From contig OZ024873.1 of assembly GCA_964017185.1 (NCBI GenBank), positions 44,440,760 to 44,504,759 of the forward strand: 64,000 bases of DNA, read 5' to 3'. Of the stretch, positions 34,733 to 47,399 are shown one piece after another; position 1 is the first letter of the stretch; the number at the start of each line of letters is the position of its first letter. A program made the position numbers and the translations under genes. The notes beneath the pieces were generated by a model, which was given only the letters and a program-made list of their open reading frames with translations, was not told the DNA's origin and did no database searches. Origin of the DNA: Rugalucina vietnamica. Its lineage: Eukaryota; Mollusca; Bivalvia; Lucinida; Lucinidae.

Positions 34733-36280
34733 TGACGCTCCTGCGTCGCTCTTATGGTAGAACGTGGTAAAATATTCTGTTCTATTCTGTTCTAGATACA
34801 TTGATAGAAAGAAAATCTTTCGTCAGTCGGAACCGGAATTCGGGGTAGCGAATAGCAACAACTATTCACGTCGAAACATTCGAAATATTGTGTTGACAAA
34901 CTTTTTGTTCGACTGCAGCTGCCCTAAATAGACGGATTAAACAACGATACTTACTCAAGGATATCTGTAGTTTTTGTTCCCGATAGATCATGACAACATG
35001 ACGTCACAGTTTTGCTTAGTATGACGTCACATGGTTGCGTTCGGTTAACTGCACAGTGCACGACCTTTGTCGCACTGAGCGACGAATGTTCATATGAAAC
35101 AAAACAACCTCCCTTATTTCGGAATGGTATATCCTAAAATACAACTCTAGAACTTTATGTTGTACGGAAATCATTGTAAATTGTGCAAAAAGAAAAACTG
35201 AAGAATTTTATCGCCCATGCCTTTGTGTGTCCCTGATCATCTGGGTAAGGTCCTACCCGGTGGGTCTTTTTACTGCTTGCTCTCTGAAAGAATATTGTTT
35301 TCCTAATTGCCCATTTCCTCTGCTCCCTAAATCTCCAAATAGTCAAGGCCGCTGTGTCGAGATTTGAGCTCCCGTGGCAAATGTTTGCTAAAAGTGATTC
35401 CTGTCCATTTTCATGTAAAGAAATATATGCCCTTCCAGAAAAACGATGTTTCCAATTTTTCCTTGGCGTTTTAACGTCACAATGACGTCACCAAATGACG
35501 TACCAACTTTTTCTCAGAAATGAATATTGTATCTTTTCTTACAAATAAAATAAGCAAATTTGTATGTTTTATTTGGTCGTGAAGTGGTTTGAAACATTTT
35601 GATGAGATATATATATTGTTAATGCAATTCTAGCCTTCATGTAACGTAAAAATGACGTCATTTTGACGTTAATTCGATAAAATTTAAATTATGTGCGAAA
35701 ACAATTGCAAATTACTAATAATTTGACCGTGCCATGTACATTTATTATATACAATATGTTTAATGGAAAAACCAATACTAACGGCGTATAGCTACCCATC
35801 TTGCTAAGAAATCCAGTGCACATTCTGATCGGAATCGGCACCGCTTAACAAAACATTAGTTTAAGCCGCTGTGTCTAAATTTTGGCTCCCGTGGTAAATG
35901 TTTGGTTAAAGAGTTTCCTTTGGAATTTTATACAGAGCTATATATGCCATTTAAAATAAAAGATGTTGTTCCAATTTTTTATTCCAAACATTAATGTCAA
36001 AATGACGTCACAAAATGACGTAAGCTCTTTTCTAATCAAATTAGGTGGATTTTATTGATGTTTTTTTTCGATGCGCTTATAGTGGCATTTAATGCTTACT
36101 TTTAAGGCAGAGGGGTTAAATATGCCTATGGCAAAACTAAAATGCAATTTTGATTCTATGTAGGCGCAACTGCTACGTGAAAGTGACGTTGGTTTGACGT
36201 CTTTTTGTTAGAATAAGAAATAAACTACACAAGAAAATTAGGTGGATTTTATTGAAGTTTTTTTTTTTTTTTTTTTTTTT

Positions 36281-38019
36281 AGCTCACCTGAGCCGTTAGG
36301 CTCACAAGGTGAGTTTATAGGATGGCCATGATCCGCCGTCCGTCGTCCGTCCGTCGTCCGTTCACAATTTCAAAGATCTTCTTCTCTGAAACCGCTTGGC
36401 CAACCAAAGCCAAATTTTATATGAAGCATCTATAGGAAGGGGGAACCAATGTGTATATAAAAAATCCAGGTCACATGACCAAGATGGCCGCCATGCCCAT
36501 ATATGGTAAAAACCCTTCAAAAATCTTCTTCTCCAGAACCGGTGGACTGATTTCAACGAAACTTGGCATGAAGCATTGATGGCTCACTCACTACAATGTA
36601 TATATAAATCATGACCCTGTGATGACCTTGACCTATTTTACGGCAAGGTCAACATAGGTCGCCAATGCATTTGAATGGGGAAAACTTTTAAAATGTCATT
36701 TAAATTGAATGTCTTGCAGGAAATGGGCAGTAGGACTGAATATTAATGATTCTGAAAAAAATTGGACCCCAGGGGCTCATATGCCCCCACCCCGGGGCAA
36801 TATACATGTATATTACCATAATACCGTATTCAAACATCATCTCCTATGAAACCGGTTGGCCAATCAAAGCCAAATTTTATGTGAAGCATCAATAGGAAGG
36901 GGTAATCAATGTATATATAAATAATCCAGGTCACATGACCAAGATGGCCGCAATGCCCATATATGGTAAAAACCCTTCAAAAATCTTCTTCTCCAGAACT
37001 GGTGGATCGATTTCAAAGAAACTTGGCATGAAGCATCGATGGCTAAAGTACTACAAAGTATATATAAATCATGACCCTGTGATGACCTTGACCTTTTTTT
37101 ACGGCAAGGTCAACATAGGTCGCCAATGCATTTGAATAGGGAAAACTTTTAAAATGTCATTTAAAGTGAAAGTCTTGCAGGAAATGGGCAGTAGGACTGA
37201 ATATTAATGATTCTGAAAAAAATTTGGACCCCAGGGGCTCATCTGCCCCCACCCCGGGGCAATATGTTTATTACCATAATATTCAAACATCTTCTCCTCT
37301 GAAACCGCTTGGCGAATCAAAGCCAAATTTTATGTGAAGCATCTATGGAATGGGGGAATTAATGTATATATAAATTATCTAGTTCACATGACCAAGATGG
37401 CTGCCATGCCCATATATGGTAAAAACACTTCAAAAATCTTCTTCTCTGAATCTGATGGTTCGATTTCAAAGAAACTTGGTATGAAGCACCAAAGGCTGAA
37501 GTACTACAATGTATATATAAATCATGACCCTGTGGTCACCTTGACCTATTTTACGACAAGGTCAACATAGGTCGCCAATGCATTGGAATGGGGAAAACTT
37601 TTAAAAAGTCATTTGAGGTGAAAATCTTGCAGGAAATGGGTAGTAGGACTAAATATTAATGATTCTGAAGAAAAAAAATGGACCCAAGGGCTCATATGCC
37701 CACACCATGGGGCAATATACATAAATATTACCATAATATTCAAACATCTTCTCCTCTAAAACCACTTGGCCAATTGAAGCCAAATTTTATGTGAAGCATC
37801 TATAGGATGGGGGAACCAATGTATATAATAATAATCTAGGTCACATGACCAAGATGGCCACCATGCCCATATATGGTAAAAACCCTTCAAATATCTTCTC
37901 TGAAACCAATAGATTGATTTCAGTGAAACTTGGCGTGAAGCATCCATGGCTATAGTACTACAATGTATATATAAATCATGACCCTGTGATGACCTTGACC
38001 AAGTTTATGGCAAGGTCAA
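36281..38019 (+). mobile_element. Type A Pearl element (A7) in the left arm of H, 3' truncated
   Basis: Inserted after a 20+ T run. Head hairpin, GTCCGTCGTCCGTCC tract, four monomers (blocks near 36468, 36929, 37383 and 37840). It ends abruptly in GGCAAGGTCAAC at 38019 without the 3' hairpin. Confidence 0.82.
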
Positions 38020-40102
38020 CTCGCACTGCGCGCTCGTAATTTGCTCTGCTTTACAACTGACCTTCAAACAGTGATATATTACTCAACGATTCACTTCTAG
38101 AGCTGATCTGTTTCTTAATTAAAGACGCGCTTTCTTTAAATATAAACAATCAGGTTGGTTTGATCATACATAATGGCCAAGTGTTTGAGTCATGTTTGGT
38201 CTGGTCAATGTCTCTTCTGTGTATTTAGCCAGTACTGTATGGAGCTGAAAGTGCCTTGCTCAATGTCACTACACAGAAATGATAAGTATCGAACATGATT
38301 TGCAAATGAAGTACAAAAACACACATATCAGTGACAGAAGACCATAAAAAGAAGAACAACATAGTGTTCTTGAATGCGATGATACTGTAAGCTACTTAAG
38401 CTTACTTAAACGAACAGGATGCCGGCGTAAACTGGTTTGTGCTTGGTCTCTGGTCTTGTAGGGTCCAGGCTAAATCAGAGGTTGAACAAAATAATCAAGT
38501 CTTGTTCTCAGTTAACGAGTTTTATTTTTTAACTCTTTATTCTCAAATTCAGTAAATTATTCTTGCGTAATACTAGAGCTAGTTTTCTAGCTTTCAACAG
38601 CTATTAGCGTTTAGCAAGAATTAATACAAATAAAACCTCTGCGAAACGGAACGACAGCTTGACAAGCTTCTGAAAAACTCCGATTTCGAGACAGACAAGT
38701 TACCAGAACACGAATAAAAACTGGCAGGCCCTTGAAATATTAAATCTTGTTATTTAAAATACAGGAAAGCATCTACTAACATCTTCTGTTAGATTCTTGT
38801 ACACTGGAATTCAATAGATAAACTAGAATTGTTAAACCGCCAGATAGGTTTTCCTGTGTAAGGGCCACGGACGCGTCCCTGAATGTTCAAGTGACAACTT
38901 TGCAAGATTGTCAAACTAGCGTTCCTCTCGCAGCATTATAGTCTCGGGCGGAGGAGCAGGAAGCAGTGTCCACCAATCGCAACAGCGGATTTCAGTCCGG
39001 CAATCCGGTCGTCCAACCAGATAACCAAACGGATTCCCTGTCGAGATCGGAGACGGCCGGGCCAAAAATAGAACCGTGCCCGGATTCCCTGGCATGTCGA
39101 AACACACAAGTTTTAGAAGATTTTAGATCAGCTTCGACTCTCTCCGCTGAACAGAATTTAACAAAGAATCATATGAAATGTAATTTAGTTTAAGTTTGTT
39201 CATAGTGCTTAGCAAATATCAATTTGAATTTTCGAGCCAAACAAACTTGACGGACGACGCAGGATGCGACAACTACGCGCCCCAAATAGTGCTACTTAGT
39301 TTGAGTTAAAATTCATTGTAAGTTAATTTAAAAATTATAAATTTGTACTTAAATTCCCTTAAATGTTTCAGATTTTAGGATTTTGGTACAAAATATTACA
39401 ACTTATATGTTTATCTTTAAAACTAATACTTGTACAAGGGGAATTCCCCGATCAGTCAGAATCCAAGATGGCGGCGATGGAAAAGTTTTGAAATGTCACT
39501 GATAAAAATCAAGTTATTTCGCGGATTGTGGCTTCTATAAACAGTTCTGTAGATATGGATTAATGTTCCTGGTATGTGATTGTTCTGTTCCATCCAGTTC
39601 ATGGTTTGAATAATAGCGTGAATTTCTGCTGATTTCGTCTTTGAAAAGTTCCCATCGTGAATATAAACATTAGGCTAATTTGACACAACACTTTTTATGG
39701 CACTTTTAAATAACACTATAGCACTTTTGATATTTTGTATGAGTTGAAAAGCAGAGAATGTCCAGTGAGTCTCATGTAAGCAGCTCTAAGCTTCACGATT
39801 TAGGCCAAAAAAAAAAAAAAAATGTTTCTCAGGCACCGCCGCATCTGTTTGAAACCCCCCGCATTACCCCTTTTTATCGTCTCGGAAAAAAAAAAAAAAA
39901 AAAAAATAGCGCATCTGTTTCAAACCTTCGTTTTTGTCTTTGGCGATCAAGGAGAACCAAGCGCTTGCAAAGAGGCACGGAAAGCGTCTTCATGATTTTG
40001 GGTTAATACAAAACATTTTTTTTTTATGGACGGAAACATTTTTACTTTCGGATTCAAGACGTTTCGTCCCAAGGTTGTTTCGGTCCAGTTTGTAACACGT
40101 AT
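38020..40102. other. Interior of H, no gene recognised
   Basis: GC-richer patches near 38860-39100 and a CCAAGATGGCGGCGATGG block at 39463-39480, which resembles a YY1/initiator motif and might mark an old promoter. Frames on both strands near 38916-39193 are not recognisable as protein. A-runs at about 39807-39822 and 39885-39906. Confidence 0.4.
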
Positions 40103-40230
40103 GGTGGAATGGGTGTACCCTTAGAGGGTAGGGTAGGGAGTAACCCTAGTAGAGGAGGATGGTTCACTAGTAGGGTGGGTGTATCCTAGGAGCTAAGGTA
40201 GTGTGGAACCCTGGTAGGTTAGGGTAGTAC
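40103..40230 (+). repeat. CCCTAGTAGGGT minisatellite-like patch T1
   Basis: Irregular repeats of ACCCT-AG/TAGGGT motifs with CACTAGTAGGGTGG and GGTGTACCCTTAG phrases. Related to 41733-41889. Confidence 0.75.
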
Positions 40231-41732
40231 AAGGCGCCGTTTTACCCTTATATATTCCTGTATTGTATTGCAGTTAAAGGCGTTTATGTGCGGATGAATT
40301 CACTAATAAAAAGATCGTTTGCAGGGAATTCGCCAAGGTTCAGTTTTCTTACAGTTTCTCTTAATGGTAAAAAATAAAATAAAAATAAAGCCGTTGTCAG
40401 GCGTTTGCCAAGGTGCGATTTTCTAACAGTTTCTCTTTATTGTACATTGAGAATAATTAATCGTAATTATCTTTTGCATATTTAAAACTGACAGAACAGG
40501 TTTTCTAATAGAAAGCATAATGTGTTTACGAACCGTGTCGGCTGTGTGTATATTCACGAGTGATAATTGCCATTTCAGTAATTTCTAGACTGACACAATC
40601 CACCGCTCGCGAAGCGTGGTTGACACATTGTTTTCTTAAGATTAGCCATAAAAGTTGTGAAAATAAGCCAAAAGCACTAGGGGATTATCGATAGACCATA
40701 ACGAGACGGTAAACACAGGCTGCTGTAGGCTATTTATGACACCTGTTACGCAACGTTGCTCACTTTCGATGGCGACACAAACCAAAGATTTTCTAAGCAT
40801 TGGGACACCTATATCTTGTATAATTCTATCCGATCAGAAAATGCATTTGTGCTTTCTCGATTAAGAACGGCGAATTAAAACAATTGTAAATAAAGCAATG
40901 ACACTTGTCCGCGTTAAATAATCCGGGTGCGCCAATAAGTCAAAGGCGGAACTCTATCATACAACATCAACAGCAACATTAGCGTGGTGCCATGGACGCT
41001 TTTTGCTTGGCGCGACAGCGTCAAGCAATTGAGACGGAACGAGGATTTCTCCTCAATCTGTGGGGTATTTCCTTCAATCTATGGGGTTTCCCTTTGACAT
41101 CCAGTGGCCTGGTTCCAGTCGCAATGTTTTGCTACACTTCTTGCATAATAAAGCAATTGAAGACGGAAACCAGACTTGCTCTCTGCTTTTTTTTATTAGG
41201 ACTTGTGGGAAGAATGACGTAGTTGGATCTAAAATTAAACATTTAGCTGGCGTTCTGGACGGATAATGCTAAAACCCGGAACTTTGTCCTAGGTCCGACC
41301 AGGTACGAAAGCTTGAAATGGAAGTGTTCATGACCGATGCGATCCGTCGAGTTACCGAAAAACTCCACAAACCTACGAAAAACCACAACGCACGGACAAA
41401 TAATGGTATATACAGACTAGCCAAGCGTTCCTTTTAACAAGGAAAATTTATTTCACATTCAGTCGTTGTAGATCGTTTTTAATTGACTAAAATATGGAAA
41501 CAAGCAAAATTTCACTTTTGTTTATTCCATTTTACAAGGACTCCGCGATAAACCGCCAATTTGCTTGGTTACGCAAATAAACACACCGTAAAGGCGCTTT
41601 TCCCCACCCACAAAAACTACAGAAACTGTGATCAGCCTGGTCCGACTCAGTAGATTTGCATTACGCGCCTCACCTATAACGTGCATGCGACTTGTGGACC
41701 CCGACCAGCGCCTTTATTATAACGGGTCTGAA

Positions 41733-41889
41733 GTGTACACTAGTAGGGTGGGGTGCGTGTACCCTGAGAGGGTAGCGTATGGAGGAACCCTAGTAGGGCA
41801 TGATGGTTCACTAGTAGTAGGAGTACCCTAGGAGAGAACGATAGGGGAAACCCTAGTAGGGTATGGTGGTACACTAGTAGAGTGGGTGG
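41733..41889 (+). repeat. CCCTAGTAGGGT minisatellite-like patch T2
   Basis: Same phrases as T1 (CACTAGTAGGGTGG, GTACCCTAGGAG, AACCCTAGTAGGG), about three units of roughly 50 bp. T1 and T2 are 1.6 kb apart inside H. Confidence 0.75.
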
Positions 41890-42350
41890 CAATCACTGAA
41901 AGGTGAATTGAGGATCTGTCATCAGGACAACAATTCTGTAATAATCCATTGTTGGTGGTGTTCTCATGGACCTGAATTGTTATTAGCTGTAAAAGTCATG
42001 GAATAAATGATTTAACGTCGAAACCGCCTGAAACATGTATCGGACAAGCAAGGATCGAAACGTCCACGAAACAATTTCGTTTCGCTCAAAAAACAAAAAC
42101 AAGTTTTGATAAGTTTAACCTCGTTTCCGGACTTACTTTCACTTTCCACCTACGTGAATGGAGAGCTCACGAAACTCATAATTTTTACTTGTTTAATGGA
42201 ATTGTTAGTCAAAAGTAAGTAAATTATGGTGTTTTGTATGTTGTATTCAAATTAGCAATAGCAATATTTCTGGCTTATTCTGCGTAGAAGTTGAGATTGA
42301 TTTGAGCGTTCGACCGATCGCAAATTCGTATTGTCTTGCATTGTATCGTA

Positions 42351-42665
42351 ATGTTCCGCCGTCGATTTATCGATGCACCTCGTTTTAACCCCGAGAAAGG
42401 GTATTACCACCACCAGAGTGACCAGACCCCAATGATAGAACTACACTGTCTGCCACCAACCATCACCTTGGCATATTTACTGTATTCCTATCACTGAGGT
42501 TGTTGTTTTTGGAGAAGAGAAGCCAGTGCTTGCTGAGCACCAAGTAAGGTAGCCACTGATACCATTTCTAAAGTCTTTGGTATGACCCAGCTGGTATCGA
42601 ACGCACAAGCTCCGACTTCCAAAGCCAACTCTGTAACCATTATGCCAGATGAGAGTCTGGTATTT
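42351..42665 (-). mobile_element. tRNA-derived SINE family S2, copy 2
   Basis: Shares the distal block TTCCGCCGTCGATTTATCG (42353) and the body with GCCAGTGCTTGCTGAGCACC. The minus-strand tRNA head near 42585-42650 is diverged (ATCGAACGCAC; CTGTAACCATTATGCC). Confidence 0.65.
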
Positions 42666-42759
42666 CGACAGGAACATCATAATAGAAAATACAACCCACA
42701 GGTAAAGCTATGTACGTTGTACAGTGGTATATTTGTTTTCGTATTTTTGATTTAAGACA

Positions 42760-42850
42760 GATTATGGGTGATGCAGCTCTAGTGCATACCCACAATCTAT
42801 TTTTTGAGCAAAATTAGAAAAATAATTTTTTTACGTATGTTTTCCAGATG
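42760..42850. repeat. Fragment of hairpin repeat R
   Basis: CATACCCACAATCTATTTTTTGAGC followed by AGAAAAATAA resembles one arm of R (51071-51350 and 57484-57825). Confidence 0.4.
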
Positions 42851-43889
42851 CCAAAAAAAAAAAAGTGGCCTCATCTGTTTTTTGGTGGGAAAAAAAAAAA
42901 AAAAAAACCTGCCTGCCTCATCTGTTTTTTCCAAAAATGGCCTGAGAAACAATTGTATATTTTTTTTTGGCCTTAGGTGAATAAGATTTGAGAAGTTAAG
43001 GACAATGTGACATGCATGCACAGATGCAGGCATGTTACAATACCTTCCTCTGGTCTAAAAAGATTATTTACTATTAATGTGAAACATACCGGCAAATTCG
43101 AAAAGTCATCCGTAGAGGTTATTGATTTATTAACAGGACATCCATCTTGTGGATTTAATTAGGTTCACTCTATCAGTTAGTTGAAGTTCACCATTTACTA
43201 CTAACTAGTTTGCAAATTGTCATGTAAATAGTATATATATTTTACGTGAAACAGTTAACGACCAGCAGCAGTTTTTGTTTCATTTAAAAAGAAGTACGGA
43301 CTCTTCGCTTAGGCTTTAATACGAAATATTTTTCAAACTTCTAAGGTCATTTAGTGCACATTATATATGAACGTAGGCACTAATTGCACAAACCTTATTT
43401 TTCACATGAATTATGAATCTTAGACACAACCTACGACTGAAATATCGCCCCCTACAAAACGGGATACCTTTGGCATTTGAACTTTCAAAATAATCCACCG
43501 TTTATGCTTGTGTGACGTCATTTTTCAAACACTGAGGTCATTTTGACGTTATTGTTACAAATAATTTATATTCAAAACCAGCATGTTAATTTTATGTTCA
43601 AATGTGTTGTTTTTAGCTCGCCTGCACGAAGTGCACAGAGCTATTGTTGTCACCTCGGTCGTCCGCGTTTACGTTTACGTTTACGTCCGCGTCACACTTT
43701 CGGTTAAAGTTTTTAAAATTGTTATATCTTGATAGTCACTGACCAGAAATCATTCATATTTGGAACATTGCTGCATATGAGGGTCCTCTGTGATTTAGTG
43801 TGAAGGGACCCGTGGGGTCGTGCCTGGGGGCGGCGCTAGAGGTCAATGTCTAGAACACCTTTGTACAATGCTCAGATGCTGTGTTAGTT

Positions 43890-45040
43890 TCTCATCAACT
43901 GTAAAGCCTAGAACTGTCAAACCTTACATAAGGCTTATCCTCGATGTCCCGACTTTGCACCCATATTGACCTACTGACCTTGACCTATATTTCATGCTCC
44001 AGTGACTTTGTCATTTTTGAAGCCAACCCTTAATATCTCATCAACTATAAAGCCTACAACCATCAAACCTTGCATATGGCTTCTCCTCGATGTCCCGATT
44101 CGGCGCTTACATTGACCTACTGACCTTGACCTATATTTTATGCTCCAGTGACTTTGTCATTTTTTAAGCCAACCCTTAATATCTCATCAACTATAAAGCC
44201 CACAACCATCAAACCTTGCATATGGCTTCTCCTTGATGTCCCAACTTTGCACCCACATTGACCTACTGACCTTGACCTATATTTCATGCTTCAGTGACTT
44301 TGTCATTTTTTAAGCCAACCCTTAATATCTCATCAACTATAAAGCCTACAACCATCAAACCTTGCACATGGCTTCTCCTCGATGTCCTGACTTGGCACCC
44401 ACATTGACCTACTGACCTTGACCTATATTTCAATAATCATGCTCCAGTGACTTTGTCTTTTTTTAAGCCAACCCTTAATATCTCATCAACTATAAAGCCT
44501 ACAACCATCAAACCTTGCATATGACTTCTCGATGTCCTGACTCGGCACCCACATTCACCTAGTGACCTTGACCTATATTTCGTGCTCTAGTGACTTTGTC
44601 ATTTTTGAAGCCCACCCTGAATATCTCATCAACTATAAAGCCTACAACCATCAAACCTTGCATATGGCTTCTCCTCGATGTCCTGACTTTGCACCTACAT
44701 TGACCTACTGACCTTGACCTATATTTCATGCTCCAGTGACTTTGTCATTTTTTAAGCCAATCCTTAATATCTCATCAACTATAAAGCCTACAACCATCAA
44801 ACCTTACATATGACTTCTCCTCGATGTCCTGACTCGGCACCCACATTCACCTAGTGATCTTGACCTATATTTTGTGCTCTAGTGACTTTGTCATTTTTGA
44901 AGCCAACCCTTAATATCTCATCAACTATAAAGCCTACAACCATCAAACCTTGCATATGGCTTCTCCTCGATGTCCCGACTTTGCACCCACATTGATCTAG
45001 TGACCTTGACCTATATTTCGTGCTCTAGTGACTTTTTCAT
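43890..45040 (+). repeat. Eight 146-bp monomers with TGACCTTGACCT
   Basis: TGACCTTGACCT starts near 43975, 44121, 44267, 44413, 44563, 44709, 44855 (one base changed) and 45001; spacing 146 bp except one 150. TGACCTTGACCTATATTTCA is shared with B monomers, so the two arrays have a common origin. Confidence 0.9.
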
Positions 45041-45520
45041 TAAAGTATTTAGAAGTCTATATCTCTTGAACATGTTGATGGATCAAGTTGATATTTTGCA
45101 TGTTGGTAGATATTGGTCTGAAGTTTTATGCAGTACCATCATGACCCACCCTGGGTGACCTTGAGGTCAAGGTCACAGACTTAGATTTTTTTTGTTAAAG
45201 TTTTCAGAAGTCTATATCTCTTGAACATGTACATGGATCAAGTTGATACTTTGCATGTTGGTAGATATTGGTCTGAAGTTTTATGCTGTACCATTATGAC
45301 CCACACTGGGTGAACTTGAGGTCAAGGTCATGGCCTTAGAAATTTTTGGTTAAAGTTTTGGGTTATAGATTTTTGAAGTCTATATATCTATGTTGATGGA
45401 TCAAGTTGAAACTTTGCATGTTTGTGGATATTGGTCTGAAATTTTATGCTGTACCATCACAACCCACCTGAGCGACCTTGAGGTCAAGGTCATGAGTCAT
45501 AGATTTTGATAAGTTTAGTG
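45040..45520 (+). repeat. Three ~155-bp monomers with inverted TCAAGGTCA
   Basis: TGACCTTGAGGTCAAGGTCA at 45156-45175 is TGACCTTGA, GG, then its exact inverse TCAAGGTCA. Near-copies lie at about 45311 (one mismatch) and 45473. Confidence 0.85.
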
Positions 45521-46117
45521 GCAAAGCACAAGTCAGGCGAGCTACGCTGTCCTGCGACAGCTCTTATTATTAATTTAACAGCTAATCGAACTATTCAAGG
45601 ATATTACAATCAAGTAAATAGCCCGAAGTTAATAATTTTGGTAAAATAACTGCACACGTCACTTTATGACGGAACGTCGCATTAAGGTCAAAACAATTTT
45701 AAAAATTAGAAACACCTTTTTTCTGATAGGGAATATATATTTTCTACAAGAAATATCTTGTTTGCAACCTTTTACCAAAAATACAAACAAGACTACACAG
45801 CGACATGTATGTGACGTCACTTTGACGTTAAAACAACATGAAAAAATTGGAAACATCTTTTTTCTTAAATAGAATATATTTTTCTACAAGAAAATGCATG
45901 ATTCCCACTTTTAGCAAAAAATTTGCCACGGGATTACACAGCGGCCTTGACTAAAATGTTAATGCTTGCTCCCCAGCTCCCTGAAAATAAATGACCTTCT
46001 CTCCAGATCCATAAGACACCTGGCAGGGCCCCAGGGTGAGGATGAGGAACTTATCAGCTTTTAAATTCATTGGTGTAATAGGAGCAGAGCGTCGCGCCAA
46101 AGGTGGTGCCTTATTTC

Positions 46118-46529
46118 ATATTAATTTAGGTCACATGACCAAGATGGCCGCAATGCCCATATATGGTAAAAACCCTTCAAAAATCTTCTCTGAAACCAAT
46201 CGACTGATTTCAAGGAAACTTGGCGTGAAGCATTGATGGCTAAAGTACTCCAATGTATATATAAATCATGACCCTGTGATGACCTTGACCGTTTATGGCA
46301 AGGTCAACATGATGGGTTGCCTATGCATTTGAATGGGGGAAAACTGTTAAAAATGTCATTTGAAGGGAAAAGCCAGCAGGAAATTGGCAAAGATAATTCT
46401 GAAAAAAGAAAATGGCTCAAGGACTTGATCTGCCCCTGCACTGGGGTTAAATACCATAACATTCAAACATGTTTATTGGTATATGCAGCAGATCTCAGGT
46501 GAGCGTTTACAGGACCATTGGTCCTCTGG
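46118..46529 (+). mobile_element. Type A Pearl element (A8), remainder of A6 after H
   Basis: Starts ATATTAATTTAGGTCACATG, exactly where A6 breaks off in the consensus, then runs to the normal 3' hairpin ending CTCTGG. Confidence 0.8.
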
Positions 46530-47049
46530 ATTTTTTTTTTTTTGGGAGGGGGGGGGGGGCACAGTAGCATCATTTTCTAATCTTTGATTGCAGATACTGT
46601 TTTATCAAAGATTTTAATGTACATTATACCTTCACAGATTGCTCCAACAATAGACAAGACTGGAAAGACTATATATTATTTAAAATGAACAAAAAAAAAA
46701 AAAAAGACATGTCTATCTTCCCATTTTTAAATAGTTATTGAAGAGTAGGAGCACAGCAAAGAAAGAAAAAAAAATTTAAGGCCTTTCATGTACCATGGTG
46801 TAGTTGTAATAAAATACTTGTATATGGTAGAATTTGTAGCTAGATTCATTTTGCTTACTTAATAATAAGTTCGCTTAAAAATACACCAAATTAGTTATTT
46901 CCAAGAACCCTTGGTAAGTGAAGGATTTTTAATTTGCTTTGTTCATAAAGACAGGTATTTACAATTTTTACATGGGATAATGTATAAAAGTAACTTGCAG
47001 TGATAAGAAACTTGTTTTTCCTACTTTTTGTTTCCTTGTGTATTTCTAG
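46530..47049 (+). other. Intron end before FCHO exon, no repeat recognised
   Basis: T run plus G-rich stretch at about 46530-46560, A run near 46690, then AT-rich DNA to the acceptor TATTTCTAG at 47041-47049. Confidence 0.55.
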
Positions 47050-47191
47050 GACATTCTATCCATTTTGGGCTGTGATAAAGACCTTAGCAGAGAAACTGGC
47101 TGTACTACACATGAACTTGGTGAAGACCTGGACAGATCTCATGAAAGATATTGTCAGATATGCCGAGGAACAACAGAAGAAACACAAAGCA
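47050..47191 (+). CDS. FCHO2: FCHO-family F-BAR protein, internal exon (about residues 67-114)
   Basis: A 142-bp exon between TATTTCTAG and GCA/GTAAGT. It completes the glycine codon (GG+G) and encodes TFYPFWAVIKTLAEKLAV... and ...DIVRYAEEQQKKHKA, ending in phase 0. This aligns gap-free to the human FCHO2 segment TF.PVW.VFK...EKLA and ...Y.EEQ.K.HK, part of the long F-BAR helices that form the curved dimer. Aromatic and charged positions of the family (F, W, EKLA, YxEEQ) are kept. The next exon (helix continuing with KEEV..TL in relatives) was not found in the remaining 16.8 kb, so that intron exceeds the window. Confidence 0.92.
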
Positions 47192-47399
47192 GTAAGTTAT
47201 GCTTCTACAGCCTGCTATATAACCTACATGGATACTAACAAATTCTAGTTCACAAAAATGTAGTATTGAGCCTATGGTTAACAGGACCAGTTACAAGTAG
47301 TTAAGCTTCACCTCCCTTAAATCTCATCAGATGATCCTAGGTAATAAGACACCTAATAGGTTGCAGTTTGGCCATTGTCACTGTCCGTTGATTTATCAG

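Larger units (their letters stand above)
43615..45568 (+). mobile_element. Pearl/HINE-like element, type C (C2), complete
   Basis: 5' hairpin AGCTCGCCTGCACGAAGTGC, GTTTACGTTTACG tract, one ~179-bp monomer like those of C1 (43690-43870), an array of eight 146-bp monomers (43890-45040), then three ~155-bp monomers (45040-45520). The 3' end is CAGGCGAGCT plus the hairpin GCTGTCCTGCGACAGC. Inserted in a T run in the right arm of H. Confidence 0.8.
34733..46117. mobile_element. 11.4-kb insertion H with long CRE-rich inverted arms
   Basis: It splits a type A element cleanly (A6/A8). The left arm, about 35190-36280, and the right arm, about 43480-43614 plus 45569-46060, are inverted relatives. Clearest block: GGCCGCTGTGT ... 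CCCGTGGCAAAT ... GATGTTTCCAATTTTT ... AACGTCA at 35345-35480, reversed at 45820-45950. A unit repeats directly inside the left arm (35341-35520, 35862-36030). TGACGTCA or TGACGTCAC occurs repeatedly in both arms. The outermost ~450 bp on the left has no partner on the right and no clean target duplication is visible, so one end may be deleted. Nested: A7, C2, SINE S3, two minisatellite patches. No transposase recognised. Confidence 0.68.

Noticed and set aside
39452-39520. Promoter with YY1-type CCAAGATGGCGGC
   Set aside because: A single motif inside element H without a downstream coding exon; mentioned only as a possible relic.
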